Positions 45,424 to 54,668 of a stretch of DNA of 64,000 nt are shown one piece after another; position 1 is the stretch's first letter; every line of letters starts with the position of its first letter. The stretch is from Microbacterium sp. JZ31. Lineage in GTDB: Bacteria > Actinomycetota > Actinomycetes > Actinomycetales > Microbacteriaceae. The translations under genes and the position numbers were made by a program. The DNA lies in NCBI RefSeq assembly GCF_016805985.1, contig NZ_CP017661.1, positions 434,001 to 498,000 on the forward strand, written 5' to 3'. The notes under the pieces were generated by a model. That model did not search any database and had not been told where the DNA came from. It saw nothing but the letters and a program-made list of their open reading frames with translations.

Positions 45424-45497
45424 CCATGTTCTGAGAACACGCCCTCTACTGGGATCGGGTCGAAAGTCGACGCCATCTCACAGTGAGGAATCCCATC

Positions 45498-46064
45498 GTG
45501 AACCCCTTCGGGGATCTCGTCATCCACTTCCAGGAGCTCGTGGCCCGAGTGCCGGAGCTCGTCCAGCCCCTCATCGTGACGGTCGCCGCCGCGATTCCGT
45601 TCATCGAAGCGGAGGGAGCCGCGATGATCGGGGTCATCGGCGGCGTGAACCCCTTCGTCGCGGGCATCGCGGCCGCGATCGGCAACTTCCTGGCCGTGCT
45701 CGTCGTCGTCGCGGTGAGCTCCCGGGCCCGCGCCGCCGCTATGCGCCGGCGAGGATCGCGCAGCACCGCCGTCGCCGAGGGGGCGGGCGGCGTCGCGACC
45801 CTGACGGCCGTGGAGGTCGCCCCCGCCAAGCCCGAGTCGAAGGGACGTGCCCGCTTCAAGAAGTGGCTCGTCCGGTTCGGCGTCCCGGGCGCGAGCATCC
45901 TCGGCCCGCTCGCGATCCCGACGCACTTCACATCCGCGATCCTGATCGCGTCCGGCACGGCGCGCGGCTGGGTGCTGCTGTGGCAGGGCGTCGCGATCGT
46001 CCTGTGGACGACCGTCACCACGGTGTCCGGATGGCTCGCCCTCCACTTCCTGATCCTCGCGTGA
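45498..46064 (+). CDS. Small multidrug efflux-type membrane protein (COG2426)
   Basis: The protein has 188 residues. Two related halves carry the motifs PFIEAEGAAMIGVIGGVNPF and GVPGASILGPLAIPTHFTSAIL, each with re-entrant glycine-rich stretches between membrane helices. The family is annotated as small multidrug efflux, but the real function is uncertain. GAGGA is eight bases before GTG 45498; a GTG at 45483 is a weaker alternative. It starts the cluster 45498-47525. Confidence 0.8.
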   Translation: MNPFGDLVIHFQELVARVPELVQPLIVTVAAAIPFIEAEGAAMIGVIGGVNPFVAGIAAAIGNFLAVLVVVAVSSRARAAAMRRRGSRSTAVAEGAGGVATLTAVEVAPAKPESKGRARFKKWLVRFGVPGASILGPLAIPTHFTSAILIASGTARGWVLLWQGVAIVLWTTVTTVSGWLALHFLILA

Positions 46065-46089
46065 TCCTCCCGAACTCGAAGGAGACAGC

Positions 46090-46866
46090 ATGAACGATCG
46101 AACCGGACGATCCACGGCCGACGAGCCCGAGACGGGCGGCGACGGCGCGGGCCTCGGCGCCCCGACCCTCGCCGAGGACCTGCTGCTGCTCCTGTTCCAG
46201 CCCCATTCCGGGGCAGAGCGGAGCAGCGGCAGCATCGCGGGGGAGAACATCCTCTTCTACGCGCTCGGCGGTGCCGTGCTCGCCGACCTCGCGCTCGGGG
46301 AGCACATCCGCACGGCGGAGGGCCGCGGCGGGGCGGTGACCGTCGAGGCGATCGAGGGGCGTCGGCCGGCCGATCCTCTGCTCGGCGCCGCCTGGGATCA
46401 CATCGCGGAGAAGCCCCGCGGCGTCCAGGCGGTGCTCGCCGCGGTCGGTCCGACGCTGCGCGGGCCGGTGCTGGATCGGCTCGTCGACCGCGGCGACATC
46501 CGGCGCGGAACCCGCAGGGTGCTGGGGCTGTTCGACGCCGCCGTCCTCGAGGACGGCGGAAGCGGCCGGCGGACAGAGCTCGTCGGCGACGTGCGCGGGG
46601 TGCTGGTCGATGGCACCGAGCCGTCGCCCCGGACCGCGGCGCTCGCCGCGCTGCTGTACGGCAGCGGCACGCTGCCGCAGTTCCATCCGGCGATCCCGTG
46701 GACGTCGCCGGTGATCGCGCGCGCGGAAGAGCTCAAGCGGGGCAACTGGGGTGCCGGAGCCGCCGCCGAGGCCGTGGCGCGCACGATGACCGCCACCCAT
46801 CGTGAACAACGTCATCGCCGCGGCCGCCGTGCTGCCGCGCACATGACGGGAAGGGCCGATCGATGA
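46090..46866 (+). CDS. GOLPH3/VPS74 (GPP34) family protein
   Basis: The protein has 258 residues. The start LAEDLLLLLFQPHSG, the block NILFYALGGAVLADLALGEHI and the middle VLGLFDAAVLED are typical of bacterial GPP34 proteins. The eukaryotic relatives bind PI4P on Golgi membranes; the bacterial role is unknown. It is followed by a membrane protein gene overlapping by ATGA. Confidence 0.87.
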   Translation: MNDRTGRSTADEPETGGDGAGLGAPTLAEDLLLLLFQPHSGAERSSGSIAGENILFYALGGAVLADLALGEHIRTAEGRGGAVTVEAIEGRRPADPLLGAAWDHIAEKPRGVQAVLAAVGPTLRGPVLDRLVDRGDIRRGTRRVLGLFDAAVLEDGGSGRRTELVGDVRGVLVDGTEPSPRTAALAALLYGSGTLPQFHPAIPWTSPVIARAEELKRGNWGAGAAAEAVARTMTATHREQRHRRGRRAAAHMTGRADR

Positions 46867-47525
46867 CATCTCCGCTCGCTTCCGTCGCTTCAGCCGCGCG
46901 CGATCCGCTCTGGCGCCGTCCGTTCCGGGTGATCCGCGAGAACCGGCGCGCGTACCTGATCCTGAACGCCGCAGCCTACGGGCTCGCACTCGTCGGGTTC
47001 GTGCTCGGGGTCGCCTTCCCCGACCTCAACGCGGCCCGGGCGGCGTCCCTGGAGCAGGACGGCACGGGTGAGCTCGTGCGGTGGCTCGTGAGCGTCCCGC
47101 CGCTGTTCGCGCTCACCATCCTCGGGGTCAACGTCTTCCGGCTCGGGCTGCTGACGATCGTGCTGCCGTCCCTCGTCGTACCCTTCGCCGGCCTCGCGCT
47201 GTTCGGCTACTGGGCCGTCGAGACCGGCATCACGATCGCACCCGCCTCGCCGCAGGGCTGGGTGGCGCTCATCCCGCACGCGCTGACCTTCGTGATCGAG
47301 CTCCAGGCGTACGTGCTGCTGCTGCTCGGCGCGTATCTCCTCGGAAGGAACTGGCTGTGGCCCCGCAGCGTCGGCGCGGCGAACCGGCGGCAGGGCTACG
47401 TCCAGGGGCTGCGACGGCTCGGCCTCCTGGCGCTGCCGGCTCTCGCGCTGCTCGTCGTCGGCGCGCTGTGGGAGGCGTACTCGCTGCGCTACCTCGTGCA
47501 CCCGCTCACCCAGCTGCTGCTCTGA
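46863..47525 (+). CDS. Integral membrane protein (SpoIIM/DUF95-like)
   Basis: The protein has 220 residues, with about five hydrophobic helices and the segment GFVLGVAFP plus a late AYLLGRNW. This resembles the stage II sporulation protein M family, but no sporulation is expected here. Its ATG overlaps the GPP34 stop (ATGA), so the two are coupled and may act as a membrane complex. Function unknown. Confidence 0.65.
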   Translation: MTSPLASVASAARDPLWRRPFRVIRENRRAYLILNAAAYGLALVGFVLGVAFPDLNAARAASLEQDGTGELVRWLVSVPPLFALTILGVNVFRLGLLTIVLPSLVVPFAGLALFGYWAVETGITIAPASPQGWVALIPHALTFVIELQAYVLLLLGAYLLGRNWLWPRSVGAANRRQGYVQGLRRLGLLALPALALLVVGALWEAYSLRYLVHPLTQLLL

Positions 47526-47548
47526 CGGCGCCGGCCGGGAGTCGAGGG

Positions 47549-47569
47549 CCGTTCGCTCACAGCGAACGG
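47549..47569. terminator. Hairpin between convergent genes
   Basis: CCGTTCGCT-CAC-AGCGAACGG is a nine-base perfect stem in the gap between the convergent membrane gene and marR. It has no T-run but is well placed to end both transcripts. Confidence 0.6.
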
Positions 47570-47574
47570 TCCTC

Positions 47575-48015
47575 TCAGCCTGTGGGACGCTCGCGGCGCA
47601 GCTTCTGCGTCAGGTCGCGCAGCTGGCGCAGCTCATCCTCGGAGAGCACCGACATCCGCTCGGCGATCGAGCGGCCGTGCTCCGTGGCGATCGAGCGGAA
47701 CGCGCGCGCGCCCCTGTCGGTCGCGGTGACGAGCGCTCCGCGGCCGTCCGTCGGGTCCGAGCACTTCGTGACGAGACCGCGCGCGACCATCCGGTCGACG
47801 AGGCGGGAGACGCTGGGCTGGCTGATGAGCATGTTCGCGGTGACGTCGCGCAGCCGGGCCGACATCTCCGGCGCGCGCGTGACGGTCAGCAGCACGTCGT
47901 ACTCGGGCTGCGTCAGCTCGGTGTCGGTGAAGTCGGACGCGACCTCGCCGAAGATCTCGTGCTGCGCACGGAAGAGGCTCTCCCACGCCTCCACAGCGAG
48001 CCTTCGATCAGCCAT
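47575..48015 (-). CDS. MarR family transcriptional regulator
   Basis: The protein has 146 residues. The winged helix is LTQPEYDVLLTVTRAPEM, LRDVTANMLISQPSVSRLVDRMVARGLV and DGRGALVTATDRG. It is divergent from the DUF2207 gene with a 42-base gap, so it may control it. The ligand is not predictable. Confidence 0.9.
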   Translation of the reverse strand: MADRRLAVEAWESLFRAQHEIFGEVASDFTDTELTQPEYDVLLTVTRAPEMSARLRDVTANMLISQPSVSRLVDRMVARGLVTKCSDPTDGRGALVTATDRGARAFRSIATEHGRSIAERMSVLSEDELRQLRDLTQKLRRERPTG

Positions 48016-48057
48016 GAGCCAAGCGTATCGGCGCGGTTCCCCCCTAGCGTGGTGGCC

Positions 48058-49827
48058 ATGAGGCGATTGTTGATCGGGTTGATCCTGGCGCTCGCGGCGG
48101 CGATCGCGATTCCGATGCCGGCGGCGGCCGACGAGGAGGACCTGCAGGACTTCACGTTCGACAGCCTCACCGCGCAGATCGAGCTGACGCGTGACGCCGA
48201 CGGCGTCGCCCGTGCCCGGATCACGGAGACGTTCGTCGCGGTGTTCCCGGAGCAGGATCAGAACCGCGGCATGCAGCGCCGGATCCCGCAGGACGACGAC
48301 TGGACGCCGCTGCGCCCGACGCTCGAATCCGTGACGGACGAGCGAGGCGAGGAGCGTCCGGTCGAGACCGACTCGGACGACGGCTACCTCGTCGTGACGT
48401 CGGCCGTGCCGGAGGGGCAGTTCGCGCACGGTCGCCAGACCTACGTCTTCACCTACACGGTCGAGAACGTCGCGCGCCCCATGGACAACGGGCTCGAAGA
48501 GTTCTACTGGGACGTGCTCGGCGAGGAGTGGGCGCAGCCGTTCGGCGAGGTCGAGGCGACGGTCACGGTGGATCCCGCGCTCGCCGGGGAGCTGACGGGG
48601 GACGCGCGCGCGTACGCGGGCGACGCCGGCTCGACCGACGCCGAGATCCTTCGCGGGCAGGAACAGGCAGACGGATCCGTGCTCTTCGAGGCCCGCTACG
48701 CCGACGTGCGGCCGTTCCAGCCCGCGACCTTCGCGATCGGCTTTGAGCCGGGCACGTTCACGCCGTTCGACGCCTCGGTCGCCGCGTCGCCGGGCGCGCT
48801 GCTGCAGATCGGCGGCGGCGTGGCGGGCGCGATCGCACTCGGCTGGGCGGTCGTGATCCGGCGCCGGCGGCTGCAGGACGATCCCGGCCGCCCCGTCGTG
48901 ATCGCGGAGTACGAGCCGCCGCGCGACGTCGATGCCGCAACGGCCGCGGCCATCCTGGGCCGGGCGACGAAGATCGTGCCGGCCGAGGTGCTCGAGCAGG
49001 CCGTGAGCGGCGCGCTGCGCATCGTCGAGTCGAAGGGCGCCTTCGGCACCGCGAAGTTCACCGCCGAGCTCGTCGACCCCGGGCGCACGGACGAGAACGG
49101 CCGGATCGTCCTGCAGGGGCTGTTCGGCGACGACCTGCGCGTGGGCGAGACGTTCGCGTTCGGCACGACCAGCGCGCGATTCTCGAGCGCGGCGCAGAGC
49201 CTCATCAGCTGGGCCGGCAAGCGCAACAAGGCGCTTCGCCGGGGGAGCGGGATCGCCGTCGGCATCGCACCGCTGCTGCTGTTCATCGCGGCCTTCGTCG
49301 TCATGATCGCGGGCGGGATCTGGGCGCTCGCGACGTACACGACACCGCTCGTGCCCATCCTGCTGCTCGTGTTCGCGCTGCTCGGCCTGTTCGCCGTGCT
49401 GGTGATCCTGGGGCGCAATCCGCTGACGAGCGAGGGCGCGGAGATCCGCGATCACCTGCTCGGGCTGAAGCAGTTCATCGACTGGGCCGAGGAGGACCGG
49501 ATCCGGATGCTGCAGTCGCCGCACGGCGCGGAGCGTCGCACGATCGACGTGGACGACCCGCGGCAGATGCTCGTGCTGTACGAGCGGCTGCTGCCGTTCG
49601 CGGTCGTGTTCGGGCAGGAGCGGCAGTGGGCCGAGCGCCTCGCCGTGATGTACCCCGGCGAGGCGCCGGGCTGGTACGCCGGGACGGGCCCGCTCAACGC
49701 GGCCGCGTTCGCGTCGAGCGTCGGAGCGATGTCCTCCGCGACGAGCACGTCGAGCTCGTCGGGCGGCTCGACGGGCGGCGGTTCCGCGGGCGGCGGTGCC
49801 GGCGGAGGCGGCGGCGGGGGAGTGTGA
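48058..49827 (+). CDS. DUF2207 predicted membrane protein
   Basis: The protein has 589 residues. A signal peptide (1-24) is followed by a large outside domain, then membrane helices at about 240-265, 400-425 and 430-455, a cytosolic domain and a Gly/Ser-rich tail (GGSTGGGSAGGGAGGG). This layout and the phrase GQERQWAERL are typical of DUF2207. The function is unknown. It lies divergent to marR. Confidence 0.88.
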   Translation: MRRLLIGLILALAAAIAIPMPAAADEEDLQDFTFDSLTAQIELTRDADGVARARITETFVAVFPEQDQNRGMQRRIPQDDDWTPLRPTLESVTDERGEERPVETDSDDGYLVVTSAVPEGQFAHGRQTYVFTYTVENVARPMDNGLEEFYWDVLGEEWAQPFGEVEATVTVDPALAGELTGDARAYAGDAGSTDAEILRGQEQADGSVLFEARYADVRPFQPATFAIGFEPGTFTPFDASVAASPGALLQIGGGVAGAIALGWAVVIRRRRLQDDPGRPVVIAEYEPPRDVDAATAAAILGRATKIVPAEVLEQAVSGALRIVESKGAFGTAKFTAELVDPGRTDENGRIVLQGLFGDDLRVGETFAFGTTSARFSSAAQSLISWAGKRNKALRRGSGIAVGIAPLLLFIAAFVVMIAGGIWALATYTTPLVPILLLVFALLGLFAVLVILGRNPLTSEGAEIRDHLLGLKQFIDWAEEDRIRMLQSPHGAERRTIDVDDPRQMLVLYERLLPFAVVFGQERQWAERLAVMYPGEAPGWYAGTGPLNAAAFASSVGAMSSATSTSSSSGGSTGGGSAGGGAGGGGGGGV

Positions 49828-49872
49828 CGCGGCCGGCCCGGGCAGCGGCTCAGCGGCGCCGCGGGTGGCGGC

Positions 49873-50550
49873 TCAGCGGCGCCCGTCGCCCGGGCGCACG
49901 AGTCCCGAGTCGTACGCGAACACCACGGCATGCACGCGATCGCGCAGGCCGAGCTTCGACAGGATGCGGCTGACGTGGCTCTTCGTCGTCTGCTCCGACA
50001 CGAACAGGCGCGCGGCGATCTCGGCGTTCGAGTGCCCCGCCGCGATGAGCGCGAACACCTCGCGCTCGCGATCGGTGAGCTCGGACAGCAGGTGCGACGG
50101 CGCCGCGCGCCGCTCGGGCGTGCCGACGAACTCCTCGATCAGCGCGCGCGTGACGCTCGGCGCCAGCAGCGCCTCGCCGCCGTGCACCGTGCGGACCGCG
50201 CCCACGAGCTCGTCCGGTGTCGCGTCCTTGAGGAGGAAGCCGCTCGCGCCCGCCCGCAGGGCCGCGAAGACGTAGTCGTCGATGTCGAACGTCGTCAGCA
50301 TCAGGATCCGCGGGCGATGCGCCGACACCGGATCGCTCAGGATCGCACGCGTCGCCTCGATGCCGTTCGTCCCCGGCATGCGGACATCCATCAGCACGAC
50401 GTCGGGCCGGAGGCTCCGCACGCGCGTCAGGGCGGAAGCGCCGTCCTCGGCCTCGCCCGCGACCTCGATGTCGGGCTGCGCGTTCAGGATCGACGTCAGC
50501 CCCACCCGGAACATCTGCTGGTCGTCGACGACGAGCACGCGGATCGTCAC
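49873..50550 (-). CDS. NarL-type response regulator
   Basis: The protein has 225 residues. Receiver with acidic D9 and D10 and phosphoacceptor Asp55 (VVLMDVRMPG), and LuxR-type HTH from about 160 (LTDREREVFALIAAGHSNAEIAARLFVSEQTTKSHVSRIL). The GTG start overlaps the kinase stop (GTGA), so they are made as a pair. Confidence 0.93.
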   Translation of the reverse strand: MTIRVLVVDDQQMFRVGLTSILNAQPDIEVAGEAEDGASALTRVRSLRPDVVLMDVRMPGTNGIEATRAILSDPVSAHRPRILMLTTFDIDDYVFAALRAGASGFLLKDATPDELVGAVRTVHGGEALLAPSVTRALIEEFVGTPERRAAPSHLLSELTDREREVFALIAAGHSNAEIAARLFVSEQTTKSHVSRILSKLGLRDRVHAVVFAYDSGLVRPGDGRR

Positions 50551-51743
50551 GCCACGGTCCCCGCGGGGTACGGCACGCGCGCCTCGACCGTGAAGGCGCC
50601 GGTCTCGTCCGCGCCGTGCGCGAGAGATCCTGAGACGGAGGACATGCGTTCCATCATGCCGCGCAGACCGTGGCCGCCGCCGTCGGCTGGGGCGACAAAC
50701 CCGTCTCCGCGGCTGTTGCGGACGCGCAGGACGATCTCGCCCCGCACGAGCGCGAGCGCGACGGACACATCCGCGCCGGGCGCGTGCCGTACGGCGTTGC
50801 TCAGCGACTCCTGCGCGACGCGGTAGAGCGCGAGCTGCACGGGCGGCGGAGGCGGCGGATCAATCGCCTCGAGGTCCGCATCGATCGCGGTGCCCGCCGC
50901 GCGGGTCGCCTCGATCAGGGCGGGCAGCGCGGCGAGGCCCGGCTGCGGCGCCGTGAGGACGTCGCCCTCCTCGCGCAGCACGCCGAGCAGTCCGCGCATC
51001 TCCCGCAGCGCGCCGCGCGCCTGTTCGGCGATGCCGTCGAACTCGGCCGCGGCCTCGTCGTCCAGGCCGGCGAGGCGGAAGCGTGCGGAGGTCGCGCGCA
51101 TGTGCACGAGCGACATGCTGTGCGCGACGACGTCATGCATCTCCCGTGCGATCCGCGAGCGCTCCGCCGCCCACGCGACGCGTTCGCGCTCGAGCTCGGT
51201 CGCGTGCCGGGCGGTGCGCACCTGGCGCAGCAGCAGCCCGACGATCCCGCCCGTGAGGGCCGCGAGTGCGGTGACGCCCGCGCCGACGATGAGGGAGTTG
51301 CCCGCGGAGGTGTCGCTGCGCTGCAGCGTCACGACGGCGGCGATCGCGAGGACGCTGATCATGGCGGCGCCCCACGTCAGCACCTGCAGCCGCCACTCGG
51401 CATGCAGCCCGAGCAGCACGAGCAACGCGCTGAGGGCGATCATGCTGATGACGCTCAGGGGCCACGGGGCCAGCTGCGGGGACGAGCCGAGCGCGATGCC
51501 GGCGAGCGAGATCACGTGCACCAGCGCGCCGAGCCACGGCGACAGCCCGGCGAGCAGGATGCTGCCGCCCTGCGCGATCCCGAGGATGAACGCGGCCGGC
51601 ACCCACAGGCCGTGGACCGCGGCGTGCACCGGGATCCCCACCGCCGCGATCGCGACGGCCAGCGTCGCCCACGTCACCCAGTCCTGGAAGCCGAGCGGAC
51701 GCGTCGGCGGGCTCCACAGCGCGCGCCGCCAGGTGGCGTTCAC
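50547..51743 (-). CDS. Two-component sensor histidine kinase (HisKA_3)
   Basis: The protein has 398 residues, with about five to six N-terminal membrane helices and no long external domain. The phospho-His box is SRIAREMHDVVAHSMS at about 195-210; the ATPase has GHGLRGMMERM. Such intramembrane-type kinases often sense cell-envelope stress in actinobacteria. The GTG start overlaps the dedA stop (GTGA). Confidence 0.92.
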   Translation of the reverse strand: MNATWRRALWSPPTRPLGFQDWVTWATLAVAIAAVGIPVHAAVHGLWVPAAFILGIAQGGSILLAGLSPWLGALVHVISLAGIALGSSPQLAPWPLSVISMIALSALLVLLGLHAEWRLQVLTWGAAMISVLAIAAVVTLQRSDTSAGNSLIVGAGVTALAALTGGIVGLLLRQVRTARHATELERERVAWAAERSRIAREMHDVVAHSMSLVHMRATSARFRLAGLDDEAAAEFDGIAEQARGALREMRGLLGVLREEGDVLTAPQPGLAALPALIEATRAAGTAIDADLEAIDPPPPPPVQLALYRVAQESLSNAVRHAPGADVSVALALVRGEIVLRVRNSRGDGFVAPADGGGHGLRGMMERMSSVSGSLAHGADETGAFTVEARVPYPAGTVA

Positions 51744-52411
51744 GCCGGCACCTCCTCGGTCTCGCACACGTCCGCGCGGTCGGGCGTCGTGACGCCCCGC
51801 CCGTCCGGACGACGGAGACGGCGGACCAGCCGCATCACGCCGTCCACCGCGACGCCGAGCACGATCGAGATCGCGGCGGCGGCGACGGCGGCCGCGATCG
51901 GGTTGTGGCCGAACCACGCCGAGGCGACCAGCGAGATGAGCAGGCAGACGATCGCCCAGCTGAGCGCCGCCACGGCGCTCAGCGGCGCGAACCGCCGGTA
52001 CGGCATCCGCGTCGCGCCCGCCATCGTGTTCACCGCCACCCGTCCGACCGGCACGTAGCGTGCCGTGAGGATGAGCGTAGCCGGGCGGCGCTCGAGCTGC
52101 CGCGCCGCCCAGCCGAGCGTCCGGCGCACCGCGGGCCGGCGCATCCACGCGTATCTGTCAGTGCCGATCCTGCGCCCGATGAGGTACGCGAGGCTGTCGC
52201 CCGTGAACGCGCCGGCGGCGGCCGCGGCGATCACGACCGCGAGCGTGAGCGGGTCGGCGCCCGTCGACAGCGCCAGCGCACCGGCCGCCACGACGGAGGT
52301 CTCGCTCGGCACGGGCGGGAAGAAGCCGTCGATCACGCATGCCGCGAACACGACGAGCGGCATCAGCGGTGACGCGATGGCGTCGGTCAGCAGGGCGGTG
52401 ATGGCGTCCAT
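51740..52411 (-). CDS. DedA family membrane protein
   Basis: The protein has 223 residues. Family motifs FFPPVPSETSVVAAGAL near the start and ARYVPVGRVAVNTMAGATRMPYRRF in the middle are clear. DedA proteins include undecaprenyl-phosphate flippases and are important for membrane homeostasis. It is coupled by GTGA to a sensor kinase, so the kinase may sense a lipid-carrier state. Confidence 0.9.
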   Translation of the reverse strand: MDAITALLTDAIASPLMPLVVFAACVIDGFFPPVPSETSVVAAGALALSTGADPLTLAVVIAAAAAGAFTGDSLAYLIGRRIGTDRYAWMRRPAVRRTLGWAARQLERRPATLILTARYVPVGRVAVNTMAGATRMPYRRFAPLSAVAALSWAIVCLLISLVASAWFGHNPIAAAVAAAAISIVLGVAVDGVMRLVRRLRRPDGRGVTTPDRADVCETEEVPA

Positions 52412-52593
52412 GGGGTCCTCTCGGTCTCCCAGGACGGTACGCGCGGGCCGCTCGCGCGGGCATCGGCCGGAAGGGCCATCCGCACCCCTACTTCAGAGGG
52501 ATATCCGAGTGCTCCTGCGCGGGATGCGCCGCGCGTCTCCGCGCCGCGATGCTCCCGCTGGCGGGCCACCGGGGACTGCCGGGAAGGAACGCC

Positions 52594-53988
52594 ATGACCA
52601 TGCAGGAGAGCCGGATCGCGGTGGCCGCGATGCCGGGGGCGGCGGAACGCCGGCCCACCGGGCCGGGCGCGGGAGCGGATGCACGGGACCGCGCCGTGGA
52701 CGTCGCGCGGGCGGTGTGCCTGGCGGTCGTGGTCGGCCTGCATGCCCTGATGGTGGGCGTGGGCGGCACCGCGGCCGCGCCCGTGCTCGAGAACGCGATG
52801 GAGGGCTGGAGCGGCTTCGCGCCCCTCACCTGGATCGTGCAGGTGATGCCGCTGTTCTTCGTGCTGGGAGGGTTCTCGGCCTTCGGGCAGTGGTCGCGTC
52901 AGCGGGAGCGCGGCGCGACCGCGGCCTCGTACGTCGCCGCGCGGCTGCGGCGCCTGCTGCCGCCCGCGCTGGGCGCGATCGTCGCCACGGCGACCCTGCT
53001 CATCGGCCTGGGTGCGGCCGGCGTGCCGCCCGAGGTCGTCGGGGAGGCGGGCTTCCGGCTCGGCCAGCCGCTGTGGTTCCTCGGCGTGTACCTGCTGTGC
53101 ACCGCACTGGTGCCCCCGATGGTCGCCGCGCACCGCGCCCGCCCGATCCTGACGTTCGCGGCGCTGGCTGCGGCGGTCGCGGCCGTCGACATGGGGCGCG
53201 CGATGTCGGGCGTCGAGGGGATCGGGTTCGCGAACCTGCTGTTCGTGTGGCTGCTCGCCCAGCAGCTCGGCTTCCTTCTCGCGGACGGCACGGTCGACCG
53301 CGCCTCGGCCGCGGTCCTGCGCCGGATCGGACTGACCGCCCTGGTCGCGATGGGCGTGCTGTGCGCGACCGGGCTGTCGTCGCCCGACCTGTTCGCCGCG
53401 CTCAATCCGCCCTCGGCCGTGCTGGTCCTGCTCGGTGTCGCGCAGCTGTGCGGCTTCGCGCTGCTGCGGCCCCGGCTGCGCCGGCTGCACGCGCTCGCCG
53501 GGATCGGCCCCGAGGTGGACGGGATGAACCGTCGGGCGATGACGATCTACTCGTGGCACATGCTCGTGCTGATCGGCCTCGCGGGCCTGCTGCTGTTCGG
53601 CGGCGCCGCTCTTCCCGAGCCTCTGTCGGCCGATTGGTGGGGGAGCCGTCCGCTGTGGCTGGCGGCGGTGGCCGTGGGCGTGGCCGCGGTGGTGTGCGCC
53701 GCCGGGCGGCTCGAGGACACGCGGCGCGGCGAGGTCGCGACCGTCTCGCGCCGCAGAACCGCGGTGGCGCTGCTCGGGGCGGCCGGCGCCGTGCTGCTCA
53801 TCCTGATCGGGGGTCGCGAGGCCGCCGTGTGGGCGGCGGGCGGCGCGGTGATCGCGGCATCCGTCGCGCTGGCGGGCGGCCGTGTCGGCCGGCGCCGCCC
53901 GGACGCCGGAGATCACCTGGATCGCGGATCAGCGGTGCCGGCGACATCCGGGATTCCTGCGAACTCCGGGGTTCTGGTGCGAGCGTGA
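52594..53988 (+). CDS. Acyltransferase family membrane protein (acyltransferase 3)
   Basis: The protein has 464 residues with about ten membrane helices. An early RDRAVDVARAVCLAVVVGLHALMVG block and MPLFFVLGGFSAFGQW fit the acyltransferase 3 family; the usual catalytic His is in VGLHA. It probably acylates a sugar or surface polymer. The last 22 residues (from about SAVPATSGIP) are encoded by a repeat of the family seen at 38429, so the tail may have been added by repeat insertion. The ATG has GGGAAGG upstream. Confidence 0.8.
   Translation: MTMQESRIAVAAMPGAAERRPTGPGAGADARDRAVDVARAVCLAVVVGLHALMVGVGGTAAAPVLENAMEGWSGFAPLTWIVQVMPLFFVLGGFSAFGQWSRQRERGATAASYVAARLRRLLPPALGAIVATATLLIGLGAAGVPPEVVGEAGFRLGQPLWFLGVYLLCTALVPPMVAAHRARPILTFAALAAAVAAVDMGRAMSGVEGIGFANLLFVWLLAQQLGFLLADGTVDRASAAVLRRIGLTALVAMGVLCATGLSSPDLFAALNPPSAVLVLLGVAQLCGFALLRPRLRRLHALAGIGPEVDGMNRRAMTIYSWHMLVLIGLAGLLLFGGAALPEPLSADWWGSRPLWLAAVAVGVAAVVCAAGRLEDTRRGEVATVSRRRTAVALLGAAGAVLLILIGGREAAVWAAGGAVIAASVALAGGRVGRRRPDAGDHLDRGSAVPATSGIPANSGVLVRA
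53945..53978. repeat. Dispersed short repeat at the end of the acyltransferase gene
   Basis: The block starting ATCCGGGATTCC and continuing TGCGAACTCCGGGG is close to that at 38429-38465. It lies inside the reading frame, just before the stop. Confidence 0.6.
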
Positions 53989-54032
53989 GCGCTCCGGACA
54001 CGCGCTCGGGGTGATCAGAGCGGACATGGTGA

Positions 54033-54064
54033 GGGGCCTGTCGGAGAGGCATCCGACAGGCCCC
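54033..54064 (+). terminator. Hairpin after the acyltransferase gene
   Basis: GGGGCCTGTCGGA, six-base loop, TCCGACAGGCCCC: a 13-base perfect stem 45 bases after the acyltransferase stop. It is followed by CCTGTCCCTT rather than a T-run. Confidence 0.75.
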
Positions 54065-54602
54065 CTGTCCCTTGCACCAAGAGTGTCCTGCAATCACATG
54101 TCCGGCGACCGCCACAGCAAAACGTCCGCCGGTGGAAGCACTCTATAACGGTGCGGTAACGAGGCACAAGGGTTCGTCGTTACTTTTCTGTGACTCATAT
54201 CCCGGTCGCCCGACGTCGCGTCTCACCGAACCTGACAACTTCTCACGGATCTGACGAACCTTGTCAGCCGACCTGGCAAGGTCTTAGCGAGTGGCAAATC
54301 CTGCGGCATGGCGCCGCAACGCGTCTCAGCACCGCCGTACCGGTGTCTGTCCATCTGTCGCGACTCAAACGTCCCCTCCGTGGACTCACGGCCCTGCGTG
54401 GAGCCCGGCATCATCTTGCCTGTCCAGCCGGAGTCGGTCTGACCCTTTCCCTTGTCAGGTCGCGGAGCGCTCAGTGGAGCAGGCGGTCGACGTCCGCCGG
54501 TTACGGCAGCGGCTATCGGTTGCGCGTCCCCGCATCGCTGACCCCGCCGCGCACGTCGAGCAATCGAGTAGCTGTGATTCGGTCTCCATCCGCTTGCTAC
54601 CC
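54065..54602. other. Gene-free stretch at the left edge of the copper module
   Basis: I find no supportable gene in this stretch. It is less GC-rich than its surroundings and holds several small inverted repeats: GTAACGA/TCGTTAC (54156-54183, followed by TTTTC, so a possible terminator), CTGACAA/TTGTCAG (54232-54267) and ACCTTG/CAAGGT (54258-54282). It may mark the junction where the copper genes were inserted. No integrase or attachment site could be recognised. Confidence 0.5.
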
Positions 54603-54617
54603 TACCCCCCTAGGGTA
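54603..54617. promoter_or_regulatory. CsoR-type operator upstream of the DHA2 exporter
   Basis: TACCC-CCCTA-GGGTA, a perfect inverted repeat with five spacer bases. CsoR proteins bind G/C-tract repeats of this sort. It lies 51 bases before the exporter start; a promoter near it would be copper-regulated. Confidence 0.7.
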
Positions 54618-54668
54618 TAACTTCTGGTTGTCATACCCCTTCCAAACTTGAGTCGAACGGATCGAATT

